Below are positions 1 through 12,132 of a stretch of 64,000 nt of DNA, in pieces. The position numbers and the translations under genes were made by a program. The DNA lies in NCBI RefSeq assembly GCF_001667075.1, contig NZ_LZIL01000003.1, forward strand, positions 107,731-171,730. The letters are read 5' to 3'. This DNA comes from Mycobacterium sp. 852014-52450_SCH5900713 (GTDB taxonomy: Bacteria; Actinomycetota; Actinomycetes; Mycobacteriales; Mycobacteriaceae). The notes below the pieces were generated by a model, which searched no databases, was not told the origin of the DNA, and was given only the letters and a program-made list of their open reading frames with translations. Each line of letters opens with the position of its first letter. Within the stretch, counting starts at the first letter, position 1.

Positions 1-698
1 TCATCTTCACCGTGGTGGTGATCGTCGGCTATCCGGTGGTGCTCGAAACGGCGACGCGCGGACGCTCGGTGGGCAAGATCGCAATGGGGCTTCGGGTGGT
101 GTCCGACGACGGCGGGCCAGAACGCTTCCGGCAGGCCCTCTTTCGGGCCCTCGCGGCGGTGGTCGAGATTTGGATGCTGTTCGGCAGTCCCGCGGTCATC
201 TGCAGCATCCTGTCGCCGAAGGCCAAGCGAGTCGGCGACATCTTCGCCGGCACCGTCGTCGTGAACGAACGCGGTCCCCGCCTCGGCCCCCCGCCCGTGA
301 TGCCGCCTTCACTGGCCTGGTGGGCCTCGTCCCTGCAACTTTCCGGCCTGTCCCCCGGTCAGGCCGAGGTCGCACGCCAATTCCTCTCGCGGGCAACACA
401 ACTCGATCGCCAATTACGACTGCAGATGGCCTATCGCATCGCCGGTGATGTGGTGTCCCGCATCGCCCCGCCGCCCCCGCCGGGCGCCCCGCCGGAACTG
501 GTGCTGGCGGCCGTGCTCGCCGAACGGCACCGCCGCGAACTGGCGCGACTTCGACCCGCCATGCCGCCGCCGGGCGCCGCGCCGTGGCCGGCCTGGCCGG
601 CCCCGCCACCACAGCAGACGGTCCCATGGCCGGACCCGGGTGCACCCCAGCAGGGGCCGCCGCATCCCGCGCCGGGCGGTTTCGCGCCGCCCGGTTAA
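1..698 (+). CDS. RDD family membrane protein, 5' end missing
   Basis: The open frame is already running at the left edge (codons begin at base 3), so the start lies outside the window. The visible part carries the RDD signature: GRSVGKIAMGLRVV, then an F..AL-RAL hydrophobic helix, then KRVGDIFAGTVVV. RDD proteins are small multi-helix membrane proteins, mostly of unknown or transport-related role. After about residue 95 the chain becomes a soluble helical segment and ends in a Pro/Gly/Ala-rich tail (PWPAWPAPPPQQ). This matches Rv3695 by order (next to glpK) and architecture. The stop TAA at 696-698 overlaps the stop of the convergent minus-strand gene in a GTTAAC hexamer. No function beyond membrane protein can be read. 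Confidence 0.85.
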   Translation, partial: IFTVVVIVGYPVVLETATRGRSVGKIAMGLRVVSDDGGPERFRQALFRALAAVVEIWMLFGSPAVICSILSPKAKRVGDIFAGTVVVNERGPRLGPPPVMPPSLAWWASSLQLSGLSPGQAEVARQFLSRATQLDRQLRLQMAYRIAGDVVSRIAPPPPPGAPPELVLAAVLAERHRRELARLRPAMPPPGAAPWPAWPAPPPQQTVPWPDPGAPQQGPPHPAPGGFAPPG

Positions 699-1087
699 CC
701 GGAGACGCTCGCCGCCATCAGGGCGACGTCGGCGATCAACAGCGCCCAGCCGCACAGCGGGACGGCGATGCCGCCGCGGCGTTTCGCGGTGAACAGGGAG
801 ATGACGATTACGACCACCGCAACCGCGGGCGCGCCGTAGAACGCGACCCCGAAACTGATGCCGCCGTGGCCGAGGTTGGGGCAACTGCGGTCGCTGCAGC
901 CGTCGGTACTCATCACCGCGCCGAGCGCGAAGAGCATGACGATGGCGGCGGCGGGCACCGTGGCCAGCGCCAGGGCCCAGTTGACCCACGGCCACACGTT
1001 GCGCCCACCACCGGTGCCGCCCTGCGCGGGGCTGGCCGCGGTCGAGGTCCCGCTGCCGACCGAAAGGTCGGAGTTGTCGGCGTTCAT
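695..1087 (-). CDS. Small hypothetical membrane protein (130 aa)
   Basis: I do not recognise the family. The start is the ATG at 1087 (MNADNSDLSVGS). A Ser/Gly/Thr-rich N-terminal stretch of about 30 residues is followed by three hydrophobic segments: roughly residues 35-58 (WALALATVPAAAIVMLFALG), 80-97 (GAPAVAVVVIVISLF) and 105-127 (VPLCGWALLIADVALMAA). A loop between the first two contains two cysteines (DGCSDRSC) and could hold a disulfide outside the membrane. It converges tail-to-tail with the RDD gene and faces away from the PadR gene across a 209-bp gap. Codon use looks like host mycobacterial sequence. The role is unknown. Confidence 0.6.
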   Translation of the reverse strand: MNADNSDLSVGSGTSTAASPAQGGTGGGRNVWPWVNWALALATVPAAAIVMLFALGAVMSTDGCSDRSCPNLGHGGISFGVAFYGAPAVAVVVIVISLFTAKRRGGIAVPLCGWALLIADVALMAASVSG

Positions 1088-1221
1088 CCCAAAGTTCCTA
1101 CCCGCCGCCCGGCGAGTGCAAACGGGCCGGCGCGTCCCAACGAACCGACCCGCCGGCCCAACACCGCAGGTCATGCGTCTTAACGGCTGCGTTGAAGCAC
1201 AACATAGGGTTCGCCCGTTGC

Positions 1222-1253
1222 ATCGCGATACTTTCCGATATATCGTGATACTT
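1222..1253 (+). promoter_or_regulatory. Tandem 12-bp repeat, candidate PadR operator
   Basis: ATCGCGATACTT (1222-1233) and ATCGTGATACTT (1242-1253) are direct repeats with one mismatch, 20 bp apart, so about two helical turns. Between and overlapping them is the perfect palindrome CGATATATCG (1236-1245). The site is unusually AT-rich for this genome and lies 44 bp upstream of the PadR start. PadR regulators commonly repress their own promoters, so an autoregulatory operator is inferred. Confidence 0.5.
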
Positions 1254-1296
1254 CGAAGCGTACGGTGCGCTTCCCCTTCAGACGTAAGGAACAGAC

Positions 1297-2013
1297 ATGT
1301 ACAACCCCTTCCCCCCCACGGGCGGCCCGTTCGCAGGCGGCCCCGGTTTCGGCTTCGGTCCCGACACACATCGGCGCGCCCCGCACGGCGCCCGCCGGCG
1401 CGCTCGCCAAGAGTTCTTCGAACACCTCCGCGAGCACGGCCCCGACCACGACGGCCCGGGCTTCGGGCCCGGATTTGGTCCCGGATTCGGCCCGGGTTTC
1501 GGCCCCGGCTTCGGTCCCGGTTTCGGCTTCGGGCCGGGCGGCCGACGCGGCGGATGGCGCCGTGGCGGCCCGGGCCGCGGAAGACGCGGCGACGTCCGCG
1601 CGGCCATCCTGGCGCTGCTGGCCGAGCGCCCCATGCACGGCTACGAGATGATCCAGCAGATCGCCGAACGCAGCAACGGGCTCTGGAAGCCCAGCCCCGG
1701 TTCGGTCTATCCGACGCTGCAGCTGTTGACCGACGAGGGCCTGATCACCGCCAGCGAAAGCGAGGGCAGCAAGAAGCTCTTCGAGCTGACCGACGAGGGT
1801 CGCGCGGCGGCGGAAAAGGTCGAGACACCGCCGTGGGACGAGATCGCCGAAGGCGCCGACCCGGGTCACATGAACCTGCGGGCGGCCATCGGCCAGCTGT
1901 TCGGCGCGGTCGCGCAGTCCGCGCACACCGCCACCGCCGAGCAGCAGCAGCGCATCGTCGAAATCCTCAACAACGCGCGGCGCGAGGTCTACGGCATCCT
2001 CGGCGAAGACTGA
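1297..2013 (+). CDS. PadR family transcriptional regulator
   Basis: The 238-aa protein starts at ATG 1297, preceded by an AAGGA ribosome site. The N-terminal 90 residues are low complexity and include a run of GFGP repeats (about residues 54-76) plus Arg/Gly-rich basic stretches that may contact nucleic acid nonspecifically. The PadR winged helix follows at about residues 100-175: AILALLAERPMHGYEMIQQI, then PSPGSVYPTLQLL, EGLI and the wing SEGSKKLFELT. A short C-terminal helical region (to residue 238) probably dimerises. The PSPGSVYP turn is diagnostic of PadR-N domains. The ligand and targets are not visible. Repeats upstream at 1222-1253 suggest self-regulation. Transcription converges with glpK through a shared hairpin. 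Confidence 0.9.
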   Translation: MYNPFPPTGGPFAGGPGFGFGPDTHRRAPHGARRRARQEFFEHLREHGPDHDGPGFGPGFGPGFGPGFGPGFGPGFGFGPGGRRGGWRRGGPGRGRRGDVRAAILALLAERPMHGYEMIQQIAERSNGLWKPSPGSVYPTLQLLTDEGLITASESEGSKKLFELTDEGRAAAEKVETPPWDEIAEGADPGHMNLRAAIGQLFGAVAQSAHTATAEQQQRIVEILNNARREVYGILGED

Positions 2014-2027
2014 GCCCCGACAGACCC

Positions 2028-2072
2028 AGCGGACCCTGGATCAGGTGACGTCCACCCAATCCAGGGTCCGCT
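2028..2072. terminator. Hairpin between padR-like gene and glpK
   Basis: Inverted arms AGCGGACCCTGGAT (2028-2041) and ATCCAGGGTCCGCT (2059-2072) pair perfectly over 14 bp with a 17-nt loop. No U-tract follows on either strand. The right arm lies inside the last codons of glpK and the loop contains its stop codon, so the structure can serve both convergent transcripts. Confidence 0.6.
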
Positions 2073-3561
2073 GCACGGCCTTACGCCAACCCGCGTACCC
2101 GGCGGCGCGCTGCTCGTCGGTCCAGGCCGGCGCCCAGCGCTTGTCCTCGTGCCAGTTCGCCCGCAGGTCGGACGGATCGGCCCAGAACCCCAGCGCCAAC
2201 CCCGCCGCGTAGGCCGCGCCCAGCGCGGTCGTCTCGGCGACCACCGGACGCACCACGTCGACGCCGAGCACATCGGCCTGAATCTGCATGCACAGGTCGT
2301 TGCCGGTGACACCGCCGTCGACCTTCAATACCTCAAGGCGCACACCGGAATCCGCCGCCATGGCATCCACCACGTCGCGGCTCTGATAGCAGATCGCCTC
2401 CAGCGTCGCGCGGGCCAGGTGCGCGTTGGTGTTGAACCGCGACAGCCCGACAATCGCGCCGCGCGCGTCGGATCGCCAATAGGGCGCGAACAGCCCGGAA
2501 AAGGCCGGGACGAAATACACTCCGCCGTTGTCGGCGACCTGGCGCGCCAGCGACTCGCTTTGCGCCGCGCCGCTGATGATGCCCAACTGGTCGCGCAGCC
2601 ACTGCACCGCAGCGCCGGTGACCGCGATCGAACCCTCAAGGGCGTAAACGGGTTTCGCGTCGCCGAACTGGTAGCACACGGTGGTCAACAGGCCGTTGTT
2701 CGACCGCACGATCGTCTCGCCGGTGTTGAGCAGCAGGAAGTTTCCGGTGCCGTAGGTGTTCTTCGCCTCGCCCTCCGACAGGCACACCTGGCCCACCATC
2801 GCCGCGTGCTGGTCACCGAGAACCCCCGTCACCGGCACCTCGCCACCGACCGGCCCGGCCTGCGCGGAGACGCCATACGGTTGCGGCGACGACGACGGCG
2901 CGATCGCCGGAAGCATCGCACGCGGGATGGCGAAGAACGACAACAGCTCGTCGTCCCAGTCGAGCGTTTCCAGGTCCATCAGCATGGTCCGGCTGGCATT
3001 GGTCACGTCGGTGATGTGCACGCCGCCGCGCGTGCCTCCGGTCAGGTTCCACAACACCCAGGTGTCCGGCGTGCCGAACAAGGCGTCACCGCTCTCGGCG
3101 GCCTCGCGCACCCCGTCGACGTTCTCTAGGATCCACTGCAGTTTGCCGCCGGAGAAATACGTCGCCGGCGGCAGGCCGGCCTTGCGGCGAATCACGTCGC
3201 CGCGGCCGTCTCGTTCCAGCGCCGACGCGATGCGGTCGGTGCGGGTGTCCTGCCAGACGATCGCGTTGTAGTAGGGCCGCCCGGTGCGCCGATTCCACAC
3301 CAGCGTGGTCTCCCGTTGGTTTGTGATACCAAGCGCGGCAATGTGTTTGGCGGTCAAATTGGCACGATTCAGGACCGACATCAGCACCGACGAAGTACGC
3401 TCCCAGATTTCGACCGGGTCGTGCTCGACCCAGCCGGCGCGGGGCAGGATTTGTTCGTGCTCGAGTTGATGGCGGGCCACTTCGGCCCCGTCATGATCGA
3501 AGATCATGCAGCGAGTGCTGGTGGTTCCCTGGTCGATGGCGGCGACGAACTCAGCGGACAC
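2041..3561 (-). CDS. glpK: Glycerol kinase
   Basis: Phosphorylates glycerol with ATP to sn-glycerol 3-phosphate in the cytosol, feeding lipid synthesis and glycolysis. The 506-aa length is normal for the FGGY sugar-kinase family. Start [17 protein letters not shown] gives the phosphate-1 motif (DQGTTSTR) at once. Other landmarks are the glycerol-contact W-E region ([13 protein letters not shown]), [13 protein letters not shown], the [11 protein letters not shown] phosphate-2 motif, and [18 protein letters not shown] of the adenosine site. It faces the GCS2-like gene divergently across 84 bp. It matches Rv3696c by position and family. The last codons sit in the hairpin shared with the PadR gene. 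No truncation is seen. Confidence 0.97.
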   Translation of the reverse strand: MSAEFVAAIDQGTTSTRCMIFDHDGAEVARHQLEHEQILPRAGWVEHDPVEIWERTSSVLMSVLNRANLTAKHIAALGITNQRETTLVWNRRTGRPYYNAIVWQDTRTDRIASALERDGRGDVIRRKAGLPPATYFSGGKLQWILENVDGVREAAESGDALFGTPDTWVLWNLTGGTRGGVHITDVTNASRTMLMDLETLDWDDELLSFFAIPRAMLPAIAPSSSPQPYGVSAQAGPVGGEVPVTGVLGDQHAAMVGQVCLSEGEAKNTYGTGNFLLLNTGETIVRSNNGLLTTVCYQFGDAKPVYALEGSIAVTGAAVQWLRDQLGIISGAAQSESLARQVADNGGVYFVPAFSGLFAPYWRSDARGAIVGLSRFNTNAHLARATLEAICYQSRDVVDAMAADSGVRLEVLKVDGGVTGNDLCMQIQADVLGVDVVRPVVAETTALGAAYAAGLALGFWADPSDLRANWHEDKRWAPAWTDEQRAAGYAGWRKAVQRTLDWVDVT

Positions 3562-3645
3562 GTCAGGAGTCCATCACGTCCGGGTGAACTCGACAAGCGG
3601 CCGGGTAGCTTGCGTTACCGCCGGTAACCCTGTTCCATCGGCGGT

Positions 3646-6957
<3,312 letters not shown>

Positions 6958-6961
<4 letters not shown>

Positions 6962-7923
6962 TTGACGGCCAACGACAACCCGAAATCACCCGCGGCGTCC
7001 GTCCAGAACCGGGTGCGGCGCAGTCCCACGCGGGCCAATTCGGCGCTCACCCCGTCGGGGCGGAACTTGCACGACACCTCGGTGAGCATCTCCTCGTCGG
7101 CCGCGAAATCGACGGTCAGGTCGAGCGCGTCGACGCGGACCCGCTGGGCACGGCTGGCGCGCAACCACATTTCGATGCGTTCCTCGTCGGCGTTCCAGCG
7201 GGCCACGTGCTCGAAGGCCTCGACGTCGAAATCGGCGTCGAGTTGCCGGTTGATCACCGCCAGCACATTGCGATTGAACGCCGCGGTCACCCCGGTCGAG
7301 TCGTCGTAGGCGCGCACCAGCCGGCCGGTGTCCTTGATCAGGTCCGTGCCCAGCAGCAGGCTGTCGCCCGGGCGCATCTGGGCGGACAGGCTCGACAGGA
7401 ACGCCGTGCGCGGTCCGGGCGTCAGGTTGCCGATCGTCGACCCCAGGAACACGAACAGGCGCCGCCCGCCGGTTGGGATCTCGGTCAGGTGTTCCTCGAA
7501 ATCGCCGCATACGGCGTTGATTTCGACGCCGGCATATTCCTGCTGAATCGCCGCCGCGGCCGTCGACAGTATGCCTGCGTCGACGTCGAAGGGGACGAAT
7601 CTGCGCAACGATCCGCGTTCACGCAGCGCGTCGAGCAGCAGCCGGGTCTTCTCCGACGTCCCGCTGCCCAACTCCACCAGGGTGTCGGCCTCGCTGGCCG
7701 CCGCAACCTCGGCCGACCGCGCGCGCAGGATCTCGGCCTCCGCGCGGGTCGGGTAGTACTCGGGCAACCGGGTGATCTGATCGAAAAGGTGGCTGCCCAG
7801 CGAATCGTAGAACCACTTGGGCGGCAATGACTTCGGCGTCCGCTGCAGGCCGTCGAACACATCTCGGCGCAGCGCCTGATCCGCAGAGTCGGCGGCCAGG
7901 TGGTTGGACAAAGTCAGCGTCAT
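6958..7923 (-). CDS. egtD: L-histidine N-alpha-methyltransferase EgtD
   Basis: A 321-aa protein, the length of the characterised mycobacterial EgtD. It trimethylates histidine with three SAM to make hercynine. The SAM site is [20 protein letters not shown], with the acidic [12 protein letters not shown] and [13 protein letters not shown]. The histidine-binding Tyr/Asn positions fall in [15 protein letters not shown] and [16 protein letters not shown], and the C-terminal E is in [11 protein letters not shown]. All are intact. The ATGA overlap with egtC upstream and the 4-nt overlap with egtE downstream imply translational coupling. Corresponds to Rv3701c. Confidence 0.96.
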
Positions 7924-8633
7924 CGATAACCTTCCGAGTGATCCAGCGGGGTCAGCGCGACGCCCGTCGCGGTGACCTCGACGAGGTGGCGGTCCGGCAC
8001 GTCCTCCCAGCCGGGGTCGTTGTCGTAGGGCTCGCTGGCCAGAACAATGCCGTCCGCGCGGCGCAAGATGGACAACGTGTCGCCCCAGGTGGTGGCGAGC
8101 AGGCGAGAGCCGTTGGCCGCCAATATGTTCAGCCGGGCGTCCGGGTCGGCTGCCGCGATCTCGGTGATGGTCGCGCCGAGCGCGTCGAGGCCCCGCTCAA
8201 AGATGGCGGCCGCGAGTAGTGCACTGTCGCAGACGGATTCGGCCTGCGAACTCATGGGTAACGCGGCGCGGTCCACCACGCCGTTGTGCGACAACATCCA
8301 TTGACCGTCGGTGAACGGCGCCGTAGCGCTGACATCGATCGGCATGCCGACCGTCGCCGAGCGGACCGCGGCAACCACGCAGCGGCTGCGCAGCGCCGGT
8401 GCGACGGAGTCGAACGACGTGTCGCCCCACAGTGGCGCGTGGCTACGCCAGCGGCGGGGCACTTGCCGTCCAGAAGAGTCGTCGAAAAAGCCGACGCCCC
8501 AACCGTCGGCGTTGAGCAGGCCGTGCTTCTGCCGACGCGGGGCATACGACTGCACCCGCAGGCCGTACTGCGGGTCCAGCAGCAGCGAGGAGACGGTGAC
8601 GTCGGTCCCAAGCCAGCCGAGGTGACGGCACAT
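7920..8633 (-). CDS. egtC: Gamma-glutamyl-hercynylcysteine sulfoxide hydrolase EgtC
   Basis: A 237-aa class II (Ntn) glutamine amidotransferase-like hydrolase. It removes glutamate from gamma-glutamyl-hercynylcysteine S-oxide. The start at 8633 exposes Cys2 (MCRHLGWLG), the catalytic nucleophile once Met is removed. The family motifs [26 protein letters not shown] and MLSHNGVVD follow. Cys2 rules out any longer start. Its ATG shares one base with the egtB stop (TGATG) and its stop overlaps the egtD ATG, as expected in a tightly coupled operon. Corresponds to Rv3702c. Confidence 0.95.
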   Translation of the reverse strand: MCRHLGWLGTDVTVSSLLLDPQYGLRVQSYAPRRQKHGLLNADGWGVGFFDDSSGRQVPRRWRSHAPLWGDTSFDSVAPALRSRCVVAAVRSATVGMPIDVSATAPFTDGQWMLSHNGVVDRAALPMSSQAESVCDSALLAAAIFERGLDALGATITEIAAADPDARLNILAANGSRLLATTWGDTLSILRRADGIVLASEPYDNDPGWEDVPDRHLVEVTATGVALTPLDHSEGYR

Positions 8634-10000
8634 CAGGTGAAATCCTCGACGTCCCAAGCCAACCGGACGCCAGAAAAGATCTGGCGCCGGATCGGGTGGT
8701 CCCAGTTGCGGAAGCTCGGCCGCAGGATTGCGGGCTCTACGGCCCACGAGCCGCCGCGCAGGACCCGGTAGTCCTGAAGAAAGAACGGCTGCGAGTAGCG
8801 CTCGTAGATCATCGGAAGGAATCCCGGCCAGGGCCGCAGCGGCGAACTGGTCCACTCCCACACGTCGCCGAGCATCTGTTCCGCCCCGTACGCCGAGGCG
8901 CCGGCGGGGTAGGCCCCGACTGGTGCCGGACGCAACGACGTTCCGCCCAGGTTGGCGAGGGCGTCGGAGGGCGGCTGCGCTCCCCACGGGTAGCGGCGGC
9001 GACTGTCGGTGCCCGGATCCCAGGCGCAGGCCTTCTCCCATTCCATCTCGGTGGGCAGCCGCGCGCCGGCCCAGGCTGCGTATGCCTCGGCCTCGAAGTA
9101 GCAAACGTGCTGCACCGGTTCGTCGGCAGGGATGTCTTCGACGTGGCCGAACCGGGTGCGCGTTCGTGCGTCGGGGCTCCAGAACTGTGGCGCTGTCAGA
9201 TCCGCGCGCTGGCGATGCTCCCAGCCGCGCTCGGACCACCAGCGAGGTTGGAGGTAGCCGCCGTCTTCCATGAAGTGCCGCCATTCGCCGTTGGTGACCG
9301 GCACCCGGCCGATCCGGAACGCGGGCAGCTCGACGACGTGGGCGGGACGCTCGTTGTCCAACGAATACGGTTCGCTCGCGGCGTCCACGCCCAGCACGAA
9401 CGGACCGGCGGGCACCAGCACGTAGGTGCCGGCCAGCCCGGGGCGGCCGGCCGGCAGCGCCGCCGAGTCGCGCAGCAGCGGAGCGCCGGTGCGCAGGTTC
9501 AGCGCCTGCAGCATGGTTTCGTCGTGCTGGTTTTCGTGACTGATCACCAACGCGAACGCGAAGTCGTCACTCTCCTCCGGCAGCGCATCGAGGGCATCAA
9601 GGGCAGCGGACCGCACCGTGGCGCAATACGCCCGCGCGCGGTCCGGCGACAGCAGCGGCAGCTCGACCCGGCTCGCGCGGGAGTGGACGAAGGCGTCGTA
9701 GAGGCCCTCGATTGCCGCCGGCAACATGCCGGGCCGGCCGGGGTCACCGCCGCGCAGCAGCCAGAACTCCTCTTGCTGACCGATGTGCGCCAAGTCCCAC
9801 ACCAGTGGGCTCATCAGGGGGTCGTACTGCCGATACAGCTCGGCGTCGTCGAACTCGACGAGCCGCAACGTCCGCGTCCGCGCCCGCGCCAGATCATCGG
9901 CAAGACTTGCCCGGCATGACGACCGCAAGCGCGGCGCTGGGGGCACCTCCCGCTTGCCGGGGACTCCGCGCAGCGGGTCGGAATCATCGGGAAAGCTCAC
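8633..10000 (-). CDS. egtB: Ergothioneine sulfoxide synthase EgtB, repeat-extended N-terminus
   Basis: The iron enzyme that joins gamma-glutamylcysteine and hercynine with O2. An N-terminal DinB-like domain supplies the iron ligands: one His in [13 protein letters not shown] and two in SHENQHDE (the HxxxHxE motif). A C-terminal FGE-sulfatase-type domain follows ([64 protein letters not shown]). The start GTG at 10000 overlaps the egtA stop as GTGA, matching the coupling of the other egt genes. This gives 455 aa, about 30 more than usual. Residues 7-27 are encoded by a dispersed repeat (9921-9981). The first conserved block, LADDLARAR, begins only after it. A GTG inside the repeat (SxxxEVPP region) is an alternative start. 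Confidence 0.93.
   Translation of the reverse strand: MSFPDDSDPLRGVPGKREVPPAPRLRSSCRASLADDLARARTRTLRLVEFDDAELYRQYDPLMSPLVWDLAHIGQQEEFWLLRGGDPGRPGMLPAAIEGLYDAFVHSRASRVELPLLSPDRARAYCATVRSAALDALDALPEESDDFAFALVISHENQHDETMLQALNLRTGAPLLRDSAALPAGRPGLAGTYVLVPAGPFVLGVDAASEPYSLDNERPAHVVELPAFRIGRVPVTNGEWRHFMEDGGYLQPRWWSERGWEHRQRADLTAPQFWSPDARTRTRFGHVEDIPADEPVQHVCYFEAEAYAAWAGARLPTEMEWEKACAWDPGTDSRRRYPWGAQPPSDALANLGGTSLRPAPVGAYPAGASAYGAEQMLGDVWEWTSSPLRPWPGFLPMIYERYSQPFFLQDYRVLRGGSWAVEPAILRPSFRNWDHPIRRQIFSGVRLAWDVEDFT
9921..9981. repeat. Dispersed repeat copy inside egtB 5' end
   Basis: GACCGCAAGCGCGG (9921-9934) and GCGCAGCGGGTCGG (9968-9981) are the two conserved ends of the repeat unit that recurs at 23805-24003 and, inverted, at 26124-26163. 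The middle differs from the other copies. It lies in the coding region of egtB just after the egtA-egtB junction and keeps the reading frame. Confidence 0.7.
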
Positions 10001-11280
10001 AGCCCCCCTTGCGAGGATCGCGCCGCCTTGGCAACCGTAGCCGCGATGCCCTGCTGTATCACCTGGTCGGAGAAGTCGTCGCCGGGACATCGGCCCCGCT
10101 CGACGGCGTCGACCAGCCGCTGCATCGAATCACCGAGTTCGGGCGGCGCCAGCTGAGCGGCGACGGCCACGCACTTGTTGGCCGCGGCGTACAGCCGCCG
10201 GTCACGCAGTCCCGCCTGGGCGGCCGTGTCCCAGGCGGTCGCCACCGGCTCGACCGCTTCGGCCGCGGTGTCCGCCGCGACCGGGTCGTCGAGCAGGGCC
10301 ACCAGAGTGAACACAACGGCCGGCCAGAAGTCGTCCGGCACGCTGTCGAGATAGCGGATTTCCAGCCACTGCCTCGGGCGCACTGGGGGGAACAGCGTGG
10401 TCAGGTGGTATTCCAGGTCGGCGAGGGTGGGGCGGCGACCGCCGAGCAGCACCCGGCCGTCGACCCAGTCGGCGAATGGCACCCAATGCGTGACCGCGGT
10501 GGCGTCCGGGGCGTGCACCAGCATCACCGGCGCCTTGAGCGCATAGCGCGCCCAGTCGGTGCCCGGGTCGTCGCCGCTGGCGCCCAGGATGGGTCCGCAC
10601 CGCGCCGAGTCCATCTGGCCCCACACCCACTGCCGGGTGGAGGCCCACCCGGTGAACTCGCCGCGCAGCATCGGGGAGTTCGCCGCCATCGCGATCATGG
10701 TGGGCCCGAGTGCGTGCGCCAGCCGCACCCGTTCCGCCCAGCCGGCCCGCGGGCCCGCGTCCAGGTTGACCTGAATGGACGCGGTGGACGTCATCATCGC
10801 CGCGCCTGCCTCACCCGAGCGGCTGGTCGCGAAGAACTGCTCCATGGCGCGGTAACGCGCACCCGGGTTGATGCGCTTGGGCGGCCGCAGCGGATCCGCC
10901 CCGAGGAACACCAGGCCCAGCCCGCCATCGACGAACGCCGACCGCAGCACGGCCTGGTCGCGCCGCATCGCGTCGATGGCGGCCGCCACCCCTTCGGCGG
11001 GCGGGCCGGACAACTCCACCGCACCGCCGGGTTCCACCGTGACCCGGCTGCCTCCCGGCAGCTCGGGCAAGTGCCCCAGAACGTCGGCGATCTCCTGCCA
11101 ACCGGGCCTGCGATGCGGGTCGGCCGGGTCGTGGCAGTGGGCTTCCAGTTCCAGACCCACACGCCCCAGCGGGGCGTCCACCATGCAACCGTCTGCGATG
11201 TAGCGCGCGGCGGTCTTGGAATCGGCCATCTCGGGACTGGCCAGCTCGGAGCCGGCGGTAGTGATAGCGGCAAACGTCAT
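9997..11280 (-). CDS. egtA: Glutamate-cysteine ligase EgtA
   Basis: Makes gamma-glutamylcysteine from glutamate and cysteine with ATP, the thiol donor used by EgtB. The 427-aa GCS2-type protein shows [11 protein letters not shown] (metal/ATP E-E motif), [25 protein letters not shown], and a C-terminal W-E-I block ([13 protein letters not shown]). The start ATG 11280 ([10 protein letters not shown]) is chosen because GGAGGG lies 8 nt upstream on the minus strand. An ATG 36 nt further upstream would place this ribosome site inside the gene. First gene of the egt operon, so its promoter should fall in 11281-11446, where I see no clear -10/-35. Corresponds to Rv3704c. Confidence 0.95.
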   Translation of the reverse strand: MTFAAITTAGSELASPEMADSKTAARYIADGCMVDAPLGRVGLELEAHCHDPADPHRRPGWQEIADVLGHLPELPGGSRVTVEPGGAVELSGPPAEGVAAAIDAMRRDQAVLRSAFVDGGLGLVFLGADPLRPPKRINPGARYRAMEQFFATSRSGEAGAAMMTSTASIQVNLDAGPRAGWAERVRLAHALGPTMIAMAANSPMLRGEFTGWASTRQWVWGQMDSARCGPILGASGDDPGTDWARYALKAPVMLVHAPDATAVTHWVPFADWVDGRVLLGGRRPTLADLEYHLTTLFPPVRPRQWLEIRYLDSVPDDFWPAVVFTLVALLDDPVAADTAAEAVEPVATAWDTAAQAGLRDRRLYAAANKCVAVAAQLAPPELGDSMQRLVDAVERGRCPGDDFSDQVIQQGIAATVAKAARSSQGGL

Positions 11281-11446
11281 ATCACTATCCCTCCGGGCCT
11301 GAGCAAGCTCGAACATGCGCCTACGGACCGCTTCCCGACACAGTCGACGGAACGGTAACCGCCACTACTTCATCTAACAGATGGCTCCGACATATTCCCG
11401 TTCGCGCCCAATTCCAAGCATGCCCGACCCGGTCCCCGAACCCGGC

Positions 11447-12100
11447 TCACTGACCCAGCGCGTTCTGCATCGCCCCAGCCAGCACGTTGACCGCCGGCCC
11501 GGCGTTGCCAGATTGGCAGACCTTGGCCTGCAACAACACATTTTCACGCAGCCTGGTTTGATTGAAGCACCGCCGATCGGTACCGGCCTCTTGCTTGGTC
11601 CAGTTCGCGTCGGCGGCGTCGGGCGGCCCGCCATCGAACGACCACACCTGTGTGACGCCGTTGTCCAGGTGCATCGGGGTGGTCTGGCCCGAGCAGCCCA
11701 CCGTCCGATCCACCACCCGATGGAAGGCGCGGCCGGCGGCGTCGTTGGTGGCAAACACACCGACGGCCTGCTTCACGAAGTGGGTTTGGTCGGTGGCCGA
11801 AGTCTGGGTGACCGCACCGTTGAACGACGCCAAGTCGGGGTCCTCATACACCTCGGGCAAGCCGATGTCGGCCCAGTTGTTGCACACCGGAACGTCCACC
11901 CAATCGCCCTGCACCGGTCGGGTAAACACCGACTCCCAGCCCATGGGCCCACCGACGATGTTGCCGACCGACCCCTTGCCCAGGACCGCGTAATTCACCA
12001 CCCCCGGGTCCGACGGGTGGGCGGCCGCAACCGGAAGCGCGACCGCTCCGCCGACGGCCAGGCCGATGGTGATGACGGCCGCGCGAACCCGCATGGTCAT
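11447..12100 (-). CDS. Secreted PknH-type sensor-domain protein
   Basis: A 217-aa protein. An N-terminal signal peptide (RVRAAVITIGLAVGGAVALPVAAAHP, cut near residue 27) is followed by one PknH-C-like extracellular sensor domain. Four cysteines (PVCNNW, VGCSGQ, RRCFNQ, AKVCQS) match the two-disulfide pattern of that fold. It has no kinase or membrane anchor, so it is probably secreted or periplasmic and binds an unknown ligand. Synteny fits Rv3705c. The same sensor fold ends the TIR protein at 14955-16463, only 3 kb away. ATG 12094 is an equally good start. Confidence 0.8.
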   Translation of the reverse strand: MTMRVRAAVITIGLAVGGAVALPVAAAHPSDPGVVNYAVLGKGSVGNIVGGPMGWESVFTRPVQGDWVDVPVCNNWADIGLPEVYEDPDLASFNGAVTQTSATDQTHFVKQAVGVFATNDAAGRAFHRVVDRTVGCSGQTTPMHLDNGVTQVWSFDGGPPDAADANWTKQEAGTDRRCFNQTRLRENVLLQAKVCQSGNAGPAVNVLAGAMQNALGQ

Positions 12101-12132
12101 GAGGCGATCATGCCAGGCACGTGGGCGCGAGG

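Noticed and set aside
1180..1926. Long minus-strand open frame opposite the PadR gene, and similar long antisense frames across leuA, murT and the NRPS genes
   Set aside because: They are by-products of high third-position GC in the real genes, with Arg/Gly/Ala-rich translations and no domain.
11281..11316. Longer EgtA start at 11316
   Set aside because: The ribosome site GGAGGG would lie inside the gene and the extra 12 residues have no family support.
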